Below are positions 37,458 through 44,860 of a DNA stretch of 64,000 nucleotides, piece after piece. The translations under genes were made by a program, and so were the position numbers. How positions within the stretch are numbered: the stretch's first letter is position 1; every line of letters starts with the position of its first letter. The notes beneath the pieces are model-generated. The model was not told the origin of the DNA. It saw nothing but the letters and a program-made list of their open reading frames with translations, and did no database searches. This DNA comes from Candidatus Anammoximicrobium sp. (GTDB lineage: Bacteria > Planctomycetota > Planctomycetia > Pirellulales > Pirellulaceae), in the NCBI GenBank assembly GCA_012515235.1, contig JAAYYU010000036.1, forward strand, positions 26,460-90,459, in the 5' to 3' direction.

Positions 37458-39551
37458 ATGAGGACTCGCCGCGTCGTTGTTTCGTTCTTGCCGATTGCCG
37501 TCATGCTGATCCCGATGATCCCCGCCGTCGTTGCGCCCGCCGAGGAAGGCCTGTGGCTGTTCAATAACCCGCCGGAGAAGTTGCTGAAGGACAAGTACCA
37601 GTTCGAGGCGACGCGCCCGTGGCTGGAGCATTTGCAGCGTTGCTCCGTGCGGTTCAACAGCGGCGGCTCCGGTTCGTTCGTATCCTCCGAGGGCCTGGTG
37701 CTGACCAATCACCACGTCGGCGCCGACGCGCTGCAGAAGTTGAGCACGCGGGAACGCGACATCCTCACGGAGGGGTTCTTGGCCCGTACGCGGGACCAGG
37801 AGATCAAGTGCGTCGATTTGGAATTGAACGTGCTGGTCAGCATCGAGGACGTCACGGACCGGGTCCAGCGGGCGGTGGCCGCGGGGATGGCGCCGGCCAA
37901 GGCCAACCAGTCGCGGCAGGCGGTGATGGCCGCGATCGAGCAGGAGTCGCTGGACAAGACGGGCCAGCGGAGTGACGTGGTCACCTTGTACCAAGGCGGC
38001 CTGTACCACCTGTACCGCTTCCAGAAGTACACCGACGTGCGGCTGGTCTTCGCGCCGGAACAGGACATTGCTTTCTTCGGCGGCGACCCGGACAACTTCG
38101 AGTATCCGCGGTTCGACTTGGACGTCTGCCTGTTCCGCGTTTACGAGAACGACAAACCGCTTCGCCCGGCGCACTTCCTGAAGTGGGATGCGGCGGGCGT
38201 GGCCGACGGCGACCTGGTATTCGTCTCCGGGCATCCGGGCCGCACCAACCGGCAGAACACGCTGGCCCACCTGGAGTTCCTCCGCGACCGGGCGTTCCCG
38301 TTCACCTTGGACGTGCTGCGGCGGCGGGAAGTGCAGTTGGCCACGTTCAGCGAGCGCAGCCGCGAAAACGCGCGGCGGGCCAAGGACGACCTGTTCGGCG
38401 TGGCCAACAGCCGCAAAGCACGCCTCGGCGGCCTGGCCGGACTGCAAGACCCGGCCGTGATGAGCCGCAAGGCGGCGGAGGAGCAGAAGCTTCGCGACGC
38501 CGTGGCCGCCGACCCGCAAGTGCGGGCCGCCTGCGGGGACCCCTGGCAAGACATCGCCCAAACACTGCGGGTGTGGGACGAACGGTACGTGTCTCACCAA
38601 CTGCTGGAACGCGGTTGGGCGTTCAACTGCCAGAAGTTCGAGATCGCCAGGACGCTGGTGCGGATGGCGGAGGAAGACGCGAAACCGAACGCCGAGCGGC
38701 TTCGCGAGTACCGCTCGTCCAACCGCGATTCGTTGCGGCAAGCCCTGTTCTCCGACGCGCCGATCTACGACGATCTGGAAACGCTTGGCCTGGCCGATTC
38801 GTTGAGCCTGTACGCCGAACGCACCGGGATGACGGACCCGCTGCTGCAGACCGTGTTGGCCGGCAAATCGCCGCGGCAGCGCGCGGCGGAACTGGTCGCC
38901 GGCAGCCAATTGCAGAACGTCCAGCTGCGAAAGCAACTGGCCGACGGCGGCCAAGCCGCCGTCCATGCGTCCTCCGACCCGCTGATCGCGCTGGCCCGAA
39001 CGGTGGACGCAGCGGCGCGGAAAGTCCGCCAGCAGTATGAAGAACAGGTGGAAGAGCCTCAGCGGCAAGCCTATGCCCGCCTGGCGGATGCCCGCTTCCG
39101 GCTGTGGGGCACCGACACCTATCCCGATGCCACCTTCACCCTGCGGCTGTCGCTGGGCGTCGTCAAAGGCCTGACCGACGAACGAGGCCAGCAAGTTCCG
39201 GCGTGGACCACGCTCGGCGGCGCGTACCAACGGGCCGCCGAACACGACAACACCCCGCCGTTTGCCCTGCCCAAGTCCTGGCTGGAACGTAAAGACCGCC
39301 TGCAACTGGATACGCCGTTCAACTTCATCTGCACCAATGACGTGATCGGCGGCAACTCCGGCAGCCCGGTCGTCAACCGCCGGGGCGAGTTCGTGGGCGT
39401 CATCTTCGACGGCAACTTGACCTCGCTGGTCTGGGACTTCATCTTTACCGCAGAACAAGGCCGCTCGCTGGCCGTGGACTCGCGGGCGATCCTCGAAGCG
39501 CTCCGCAACGTCTACCGCGCCGATGCCCTGGCCGACGAACTGGGCAGGTGA
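37458..39551 (+). CDS. Peptidase S46 (dipeptidyl-peptidase 7/11-like)
   Basis: 697-aa exported serine exopeptidase that removes N-terminal dipeptides. Leader MRTRRVVVSFLPIAVMLIPM. Early family motif EEGLWLFNNPPEKLL; catalytic His in VLTNHHVGAD (about 83-90); FFGGDPDNFEYPRFDLD carries the Asp region; catalytic Ser in VIGGNSGSPV (Ser634), with the S1-shaping FDGNLTSL near 652-659. Length matches DPP7/DPP11 (about 700-720). Divergent from the GH10 gene across a 277-bp gap. Residues that separate DPP7 from DPP11 specificity were not resolved. Confidence 0.92.
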   Translation: MRTRRVVVSFLPIAVMLIPMIPAVVAPAEEGLWLFNNPPEKLLKDKYQFEATRPWLEHLQRCSVRFNSGGSGSFVSSEGLVLTNHHVGADALQKLSTRERDILTEGFLARTRDQEIKCVDLELNVLVSIEDVTDRVQRAVAAGMAPAKANQSRQAVMAAIEQESLDKTGQRSDVVTLYQGGLYHLYRFQKYTDVRLVFAPEQDIAFFGGDPDNFEYPRFDLDVCLFRVYENDKPLRPAHFLKWDAAGVADGDLVFVSGHPGRTNRQNTLAHLEFLRDRAFPFTLDVLRRREVQLATFSERSRENARRAKDDLFGVANSRKARLGGLAGLQDPAVMSRKAAEEQKLRDAVAADPQVRAACGDPWQDIAQTLRVWDERYVSHQLLERGWAFNCQKFEIARTLVRMAEEDAKPNAERLREYRSSNRDSLRQALFSDAPIYDDLETLGLADSLSLYAERTGMTDPLLQTVLAGKSPRQRAAELVAGSQLQNVQLRKQLADGGQAAVHASSDPLIALARTVDAAARKVRQQYEEQVEEPQRQAYARLADARFRLWGTDTYPDATFTLRLSLGVVKGLTDERGQQVPAWTTLGGAYQRAAEHDNTPPFALPKSWLERKDRLQLDTPFNFICTNDVIGGNSGSPVVNRRGEFVGVIFDGNLTSLVWDFIFTAEQGRSLAVDSRAILEALRNVYRADALADELGR

Positions 39552-39602
39552 GAAGTGATCGGCTATCAAGAAATCCCATGACGAAGCCAACGATCGCGGA
39601 CA

Positions 39603-39660
39603 ACTGACCCCTGACAACTGACCCCTGACCAATGACCAATGACCAATGCCCCATGACCAA
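39603..39660. repeat. Heptamer/14-mer tandem repeats covering the decarboxylase start
   Basis: Two head-to-tail copies of a 14-bp unit (ACAACTGACCCCTG type) run into a series of 7-bp units (CCAATGA type). ATG occurs every 7 nt at 39632, 39639, 39646, 39653 and 39660. Only 39632 and 39653 are in frame with the downstream gene. Confidence 0.85.
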
Positions 39661-41065
39661 TGACGAATTCCGCCGCTACGGCTACGCAGTGATTGACTGG
39701 ATCGCCAAGTACTTGGAGAACGTCGAGCGGTATCCGGTCATGTCCCAGGTCCAACCTGGGGACATCCGCGCGCAGCTACCCGACCGACCGCCGGACGACC
39801 CGGAGCCGTTCGACCAGTTGCTGGCGGACGTCGAGCGGGTGATTCTGCCGGGCATCACGCACTGGCAATCGCCCAACTTCTTCGCCTATTTCCCCGCCAG
39901 CAGTTCCGGGCCGTCGGTTTTGGGCGATCTGCTTTCGTCGGGATTGGGCATCCAGGGCATGTTATGGCTGACAAGTCCGGCCTGTACGGAACTGGAAACC
40001 CACGTGCTGGACTGGGTCGCCGAGATGCTCGGCTTGCCTGGAAAATTCAAGTCCGACAGCGCGGGCGGCGGCGTGATCCAGGACAGCGCCAGCAGCGCCT
40101 CGCTGTGCGCGCTGTTGGCGGCGCGGGAGCGGGCGACGGGGTACGAGACCCGCCGCGGCGGCCTTGCCAAACACCTGGTCGCCTATGCGTCCGAACACGC
40201 GCACTCCTCGATCGAGAAAGGCATGAACATTGCCGGCCTGGGCACGGACAACCTGCGCAAGATCCCCAGCGACGAACGCTTCGCCCTGCGCCCCGACGCG
40301 CTGCAGGCGGCCATCGAGGCCGATCTGGCGACGGGCCGAACGCCCTGTTTCGTCAGTGCCGCGGTCGGGACGACTTCGTGCGGCAGCATCGATCCGTTGG
40401 TGGAGATTGGCGAGATCTGCCGCCGCTTCGGCTTGTGGATGCACGTCGACGCCGCGATGGCCGGCACCGCGGCGATCTGCCCCGAGTTCCGTGACATCCA
40501 CCGCGGACTGGAAGCCGCCGACAGTTACTGCTTCAATCCGCACAAATGGATGTTCACCAATTTCGATTGCGACTGTTTCTTCGTCGCGGATCGCAAGGCC
40601 CTGATCCAAACGCTGTCGATTCTGCCGGAGTATCTGCGGAACCAGGCCACGGAGGCGGGCAGCGTCATCGACTACCGCGACTGGCAGATCCCGCTGGGCC
40701 GCCGTTTTCGGTCGCTGAAATTGTGGTTCGTGATCCGCAGTTTCGGCGTCCGCGGGATCCAGGAACGCATTCGCCGGCACGTCGCCATCGCCCAACAATT
40801 CGCCGCCTGGGTCGTCGCCGATCCGGACTTTGAACTGGCGGCCCCGGAGGCGCTCAGTCTGGTCTGCTTCCGGCATCGGGGCGGCGATGCGATCAACCAG
40901 CAGATCATGGACCGGCTGAACCAGTCCGGCCAGTTGTACCTGACGCACACGCGGTTGTGCGACAAGCTGACCCTGCGCCTGGCGATCGGCCAGACGAATA
41001 CGGAATTGCGGCATGTCGAGCGGGCGTGGCAGTTGATCCGCGAGGCGAGCGGTTCGGTTGCGTGA
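39632..41065 (+). CDS. Group II PLP-dependent decarboxylase (aromatic-L-amino-acid decarboxylase family)
   Basis: 477-aa cytoplasmic enzyme removing CO2 from an amino acid, probably aromatic. PLP-lysine motif FNPHKWMFTNFDCD (Lys305), cofactor Asp in WMHVDAAMAG, phosphate-contact region DSASSASLCALLAA, and the substrate-side HWQSPNFFAYFPASSS near 69-85 are all intact. Length fits the family (about 470-480). The start lies inside a 7-bp tandem repeat; ATG 39632 and ATG 39653 are both in frame and neither has a clear ribosome-binding site. The gene follows the S46 peptidase by 80 bp, so peptide-derived amino acids could feed it; that is inference. Confidence 0.9.
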   Translation: MTNDQCPMTNDEFRRYGYAVIDWIAKYLENVERYPVMSQVQPGDIRAQLPDRPPDDPEPFDQLLADVERVILPGITHWQSPNFFAYFPASSSGPSVLGDLLSSGLGIQGMLWLTSPACTELETHVLDWVAEMLGLPGKFKSDSAGGGVIQDSASSASLCALLAARERATGYETRRGGLAKHLVAYASEHAHSSIEKGMNIAGLGTDNLRKIPSDERFALRPDALQAAIEADLATGRTPCFVSAAVGTTSCGSIDPLVEIGEICRRFGLWMHVDAAMAGTAAICPEFRDIHRGLEAADSYCFNPHKWMFTNFDCDCFFVADRKALIQTLSILPEYLRNQATEAGSVIDYRDWQIPLGRRFRSLKLWFVIRSFGVRGIQERIRRHVAIAQQFAAWVVADPDFELAAPEALSLVCFRHRGGDAINQQIMDRLNQSGQLYLTHTRLCDKLTLRLAIGQTNTELRHVERAWQLIREASGSVA

Positions 41066-41138
41066 ATCCAAGCCTTGCCGGCCTGGGAGGAACGGGGCGT
41101 CGCTGGCAGTCGGGCCATTCGAGCGGAAGGGGGCAAGC

Positions 41139-41879
41139 GTGAACCTTCACCGGGCTGGTCAGAGGCGGTACTGGGTGCTGATCGCCGCTGCCGCGTTGGG
41201 GATTGCGTACGGAGTCCGGTTGCTGATTCAGAGCCAGACGGAACCGGTCGACGCGCGTTTCGCGCCGCCTCCCGGCGGTCACGTCATGTACTTGCCCACA
41301 CCGCAGGATGTCGTCGAACGCATGTTGACGCTGGCCGCCGTGTCCAAGGACGATCTGGTGTACGACCTTGGCTGTGGCGATGGACGCGTGCTGGTGACCG
41401 CGGCCCGAACCTACGGTTGCCGCTGCCGCGGCTACGATATCGATCCTCTGCGTGTCCGTGATTCGCTGCAGAACGCACGTCGCCACGGTGTCGAAGACCT
41501 GATCCAGGTCGAGCAGCAGGACATCTTCACACTCGATCTGAGAGACGCCGACGTCATTTTTCTTTACCTGCTGCCGGAACTGAACGTCCGGCTCATTCCC
41601 CAGCTGAAACAACTCCGGCCGGGGACGCGCATCGTCTCGCATCTGTTCGACATGCACGGCATCCAACCGGATCAAGTGCTGCACGTCGATTCGGCGGAGG
41701 ACACGTGCGATCATGTCGTGTATCTCTGGACGACGCCGCTGCGGAGCGTGCAGGAGGAACCCGAACAATCCGCCGGATCACGCGGGGCGACCGCGACTCC
41801 GGACGCAGAACGCTCATCGCCCGGCGCTGGCGATGCCGGCGCCCAAGGGGAAACGGACACGGAAAAACGCCCTCCCTGA
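41139..41879 (+). CDS. Membrane-anchored SAM-dependent methyltransferase
   Basis: 246 aa with GTG start (AAGGGGG 7 nt upstream), one N-terminal transmembrane segment (WVLIAAAALGIAYGVRLLI), then a class-I methyltransferase core: VYDLGCGDGRVLVTAA (motif I), GYDIDPLRV, DADVIFLYLLPELN and LRPGTRIVSHLFDM. The early VMYLPTPQDVVERML is typical of a family of small exported or anchored methyltransferases of unknown substrate. The last dozen residues and the stop fall within the degraded left end of a MITE-like element, so the original C-terminus was probably different. Confidence 0.82.
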   Translation: MNLHRAGQRRYWVLIAAAALGIAYGVRLLIQSQTEPVDARFAPPPGGHVMYLPTPQDVVERMLTLAAVSKDDLVYDLGCGDGRVLVTAARTYGCRCRGYDIDPLRVRDSLQNARRHGVEDLIQVEQQDIFTLDLRDADVIFLYLLPELNVRLIPQLKQLRPGTRIVSHLFDMHGIQPDQVLHVDSAEDTCDHVVYLWTTPLRSVQEEPEQSAGSRGATATPDAERSSPGAGDAGAQGETDTEKRPP

Positions 41880-42057
41880 ACGCGCCGTCGAGCGAAATGG
41901 GGTCAGGCTTACAGAATTCAAGTTTGGCCGAGTTTTGTGCCAGCCACGTCGCATGACTCTGCTCGGCCAAAATTGAATTCTGTAAGCCTGACCCCAGCAT
42001 CGAAACCGTGACTTCATCAACGACGCGGAAAAATGCCGAAATCCCGTTTGGTGCTAG
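41840..42057. mobile_element. MITE-like element, copy 4 (loop inverted relative to copy 2)
   Basis: Palindrome 41899-41995, 34-bp arms with one mismatch. The right flank (41996-42057), including TCCCGTTTGGTGCTAG at 42042-42057, matches copy 2 with one difference in about 60 bp. The left end is degraded (CCCAAGGGGAAACGG) and overlaps the methyltransferase 3' end. The 29-nt loop is the reverse complement of the copy 2 loop (3 differences), while both flanks keep the copy 2 orientation. The rest of the gap to mscL (42058-42322) shows no gene. Confidence 0.75.
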
Positions 42058-42322
42058 CAGGGGACACGGAGTCGGGCGGGCCTGTAAACCTGGTTAGAAA
42101 CGGGGGCCGGAAGCCCATCGCTTGTGCCAAAACCGGGATATCGGTATAAGGTGGCGCAGTGCCCCAACCCTTTCTCCCCAGCCTCCTCGAGACGCACCGC
42201 TGTGCCGCTCATCGGCTTGGCGACAGCCATCGCGGCAGTCTGCGCGCCGCCTGAGGGACGGAGACCGGGCAAGGCAAGACGTTTGTCACGTTTTTTGCAT
42301 CTCGCATGGAAAGGAACAGAGC

Positions 42323-42769
42323 ATGTCGGAGCAAACCCCATCCAAGTCGATCCTGAAGGCGCCTGCCAAGCAGGTGTTCTCGCTGTTCGACGAATTCAAG
42401 AACTTTGCCTTCAAGGGCAACGTCGTCGATCTGGCCGTCGGCGTGATCATCGGGGCGGCGTTCGGCAAGATCGTCGACTCGCTGGTCAAACACCTGATCA
42501 TGCCGCTGATCGGTGTACTCACGCCGGGCGAACAAGGATACCTGGCCTGGAAGTGGATCATCAACGGCAAGGAGGTCCCCTACGGGCTGTTCCTGGGCGA
42601 GGTGGTCAACTTTCTGATCGTCGCCGTGGCGTTGTTCATCTTCATCGTCAAGTTCCTGGGTTGGATCATGAAGAGCAGGAAGGAAGAGCAACCTGCCGCG
42701 CCGCCGCCGCCCACCAAGGACCAGGAGTTGCTGACGGAAATCCGCGATCTGCTCAAAACGCGGGCCTGA
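42323..42769 (+). CDS. mscL: Large-conductance mechanosensitive channel MscL
   Basis: 148-aa inner-membrane channel that opens under tension to relieve hypo-osmotic stress; forms a pentamer. The start ATG 42323 follows AAGGAAC. FDEFKNFAFKGNVVDLAVGV is the N-terminal amphipathic helix and first membrane helix, with the pore-gate sequence GVIIGAAFGKIVDSLVKHLI. FLIVAVALFIFIVKFLG is TM2. A Pro-rich turn and a charged C-terminal helix (DQELLTEIRDLLKTR) complete it. The N-terminus is about 25 residues longer than E. coli MscL; the periplasmic loop (GEQGYLAWKWIINGKEVPYG) is short. Confidence 0.96.
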   Translation: MSEQTPSKSILKAPAKQVFSLFDEFKNFAFKGNVVDLAVGVIIGAAFGKIVDSLVKHLIMPLIGVLTPGEQGYLAWKWIINGKEVPYGLFLGEVVNFLIVAVALFIFIVKFLGWIMKSRKEEQPAAPPPPTKDQELLTEIRDLLKTRA

Positions 42770-42794
42770 GCGGGACGCCGATCCGCGGTTTCGG

Positions 42795-42821
42795 CGCGTG
42801 ACGGGTACCATCCGTCACGCG
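42795..42821. terminator. Hairpin between convergent mscL and epimerase genes
   Basis: A 10-bp stem (CGCGTGACGG 42795-42804 / CCGTCACGCG 42812-42821) with a 7-nt loop, placed between two convergent 3' ends. No T-tract follows on either strand, so terminator function is a guess from position. Confidence 0.4.
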
Positions 42822-42906
42822 TTCGACGCGCGGAACGACCTGGCCGCAGCCGGCGGCCTGCCGCAGCGGCGGCGCCGGCACGCTGCCGCGCGGCTCGCCG
42901 CCGAAC

Positions 42907-43674
42907 TCACGGTTCTCGCCTCTCGCGGTCGTCCGTGCGCCGCCACAGAAGGGCCACTTCGTCGCGGGGCCGGAAGCCGAGAATGCGTTTGGCCTTGTCG
43001 TTGCGGAATTGGCCCTGAGGCGCGTCGCCCAAAATGAAGAAGACTTCGAATCGCGACGGCAGCTTTTCCAGCTCGATCGCCAGTCCCCGGCGAAACGCTT
43101 CCGCCGCATCGCGCCAGGAAACCACGAACGGAACGCCGCCCGCCCCGGGCCTCAACTGGGCGGTGTCCTGCAGGCTGTAGAACAGGTACTCCTGCACATA
43201 GATCTCGTGGGCTTCTGCCCAGATACGGCAGATCTCGTGGCCGAGCGATTTGGACAGCGGGTACAGGCCGGTTCCGGGATGCGGCGGCGCGTCGGGCGAA
43301 ATCGCAAAGTCCACTCCCTCGTACGTCGGCCCCGCAACGGTGAAATGCGGGCCCGTGTTGATCACCCGCCGGATTCCGTGCCGGACCGCGGCCCGCATCA
43401 CGTGAAGACACCCCAGCGTGTTGACCCGAAACGCCAAGACCGGGTCGCGGCGGACCACCGCCAGATTGACGATCGCATCCATGCCCTCGGCGGCGCGCAA
43501 CACCTGGTCCGGGTCCGTCACGTCCACCTCCCGGAATTCGTGGTTCCCGTACCGTTGCCGGATTTCGTCCGGCGGCGAGTGAATGTCCGTGATGCGCAGC
43601 CGATGCTCGGCCGCGATCGCCCGCACAACGTGAGGTCCCATGTAGCCGTTGGCGCCTAGCAGCAGCACGTTCAT
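42907..43674 (-). CDS. NAD-dependent epimerase/dehydratase family protein (extended SDR)
   Basis: 255 aa, cytoplasmic. The nucleotide-binding motif is at the very N-terminus (LLLGANGYMGPHVVRAI, the GxxGxxG-type loop reading GANGYMG); ITDIHSP is the adenine-specificity region and DVTDPDQV follows. The catalytic YxxxK-type site reads YPLSKSLGHEICR, as in extended SDR sugar-nucleotide enzymes. Sugar or uronate conversion is likely but unproven. It starts 4 bp after the stop of the preceding gene, with GGTGG ahead, so the two are translationally close. Length is short for a UDP-sugar epimerase (about 310-340). Confidence 0.82.
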   Translation of the reverse strand: MNVLLLGANGYMGPHVVRAIAAEHRLRITDIHSPPDEIRQRYGNHEFREVDVTDPDQVLRAAEGMDAIVNLAVVRRDPVLAFRVNTLGCLHVMRAAVRHGIRRVINTGPHFTVAGPTYEGVDFAISPDAPPHPGTGLYPLSKSLGHEICRIWAEAHEIYVQEYLFYSLQDTAQLRPGAGGVPFVVSWRDAAEAFRRGLAIELEKLPSRFEVFFILGDAPQGQFRNDKAKRILGFRPRDEVALLWRRTDDRERREP

Positions 43675-43678
43675 CGCA

Positions 43679-44518
43679 TCACCACCGATACTGAGGCCGA
43701 TAACCGAGCCCCGCTTGAGCCTTGTTGACAGAGAACCGCGCCCCGGCGGAATCCGAGAGGATGTGGAATACGGCCCAGCCTTCCGTTCCCCGTGGAAAGG
43801 AGATCTGTTTGGCGGCGAGGGCCGCCGAGACAGCCTGCAGCACGTCGCGTTGGTCGACCCACCAGGGATCGAAGGCCTGGCCGGCAACGGCTTCTGCCCG
43901 GACCGCCTTGCCGATCCTCAAGACGACGACCTCCAGCTTCCGCTGACGCGCGAATTCACGGCCCACGCATTCGGCCAGGTATTCGGCCATCGCCGCCGAC
44001 TCGGCAGCCGGCCGCGGCTGCCAATCCTCGGCGACCTGAAACGCGTCGCCGTAGCCCGACATTACCTGCAGCGAACTGATCAGCACGGCGCGCCCCACGC
44101 CGGCGGCGGCGGCCGCGGTCAACAAGTCATAGGTCCCGCGTACCAGCCGGTCAATCGCTTCGGCCAGCTCCAGGCCGGCCGGCGCCAACGCCACGTGAAC
44201 GAGGGAGCTGATCCCCCGGACCAGTTCGCGCGTGCAGGCGTCCGCGGCTAATTCGCAACGGGTGCAAGGAAGGTCGGTCGCCACGTCGGCACGCGCAGTC
44301 AAATGCACTTGCCACCGGCCAGCCAGGCCTTCGCCCAGCGACTGGGCCAACGGCAACTCCGCGGCCGTCACCAACACGCGCGGCCGCGGATTCTCTTCCG
44401 GGACCGTGCCCGCGGCTGGTTCCGCCGCCACGAGCGGACTGGCCGGCCGAGCGGCGATGGCTCCCGCACCGCCCGCCACCGCGAGTCCTGCCCGCTGCAA
44501 AAACCGTCGTCGTCTCAT
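43679..44518 (-). CDS. Tat-exported SDR-like oxidoreductase
   Basis: 279 aa; GGAGG 6 nt before the ATG and a twin-arginine leader MRRRRFLQRAGLAVAGGAGA. The body resembles an extended SDR missing its first glycine motif (VLVTAAELPLAQSLGEGLAG in place of GxxGxxG). It keeps VGRAVLISSLQVMSGYGD, which includes the Ser-equivalent. No YxxxK is evident: the corresponding helix reads ESAAMAEYLAECVGREFAR, with no Lys four residues after the Tyr. It may therefore be a structural or degenerate SDR. Co-transcribed with the downstream epimerase-like gene (4-bp gap). Confidence 0.65.
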   Translation of the reverse strand: MRRRRFLQRAGLAVAGGAGAIAARPASPLVAAEPAAGTVPEENPRPRVLVTAAELPLAQSLGEGLAGRWQVHLTARADVATDLPCTRCELAADACTRELVRGISSLVHVALAPAGLELAEAIDRLVRGTYDLLTAAAAAGVGRAVLISSLQVMSGYGDAFQVAEDWQPRPAAESAAMAEYLAECVGREFARQRKLEVVVLRIGKAVRAEAVAGQAFDPWWVDQRDVLQAVSAALAAKQISFPRGTEGWAVFHILSDSAGARFSVNKAQAGLGYRPQYRW

Positions 44519-44860
44519 GGCCGCCTCCTTCCCGCGCAGCAGCCCCGCCGGGTTTCCAGAAGCCGAGCTTCTGGCCGGCGGAGTCCGGCTGCACGGGCGC
44601 TGGTCGTTCGCCCTTGCCCGGCAGTTGCCCACGCCCGCCGTTCGCCGGATTCTCTCCAGCGTTTGGCTTTCCTTACTCGACGCCCGAATTCATTGTAGCC
44701 CGGCTTGAGCGATTCGAGGAGTCGCCGGGCGACGCAGGCGGAATGCTTGTCAGGCCCCTTGACCGGAGCGATAATCAGACGCCGTGTCGGGAAGCGAGTC
44801 TGGGTCGGCCCTTTTTCGCCGTCTTCCGTCCTCTCCACGTCCAAAGGTTGAGCAGCAGCC
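44519..44860. other. Divergent intergenic region, no gene seen
   Basis: 342 bp between the Tat SDR gene (minus) and the double nitrilase (plus). Presumably holds promoters for both; no convincing -35/-10 pair, operator or RNA structure could be picked out. Confidence 0.4.
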
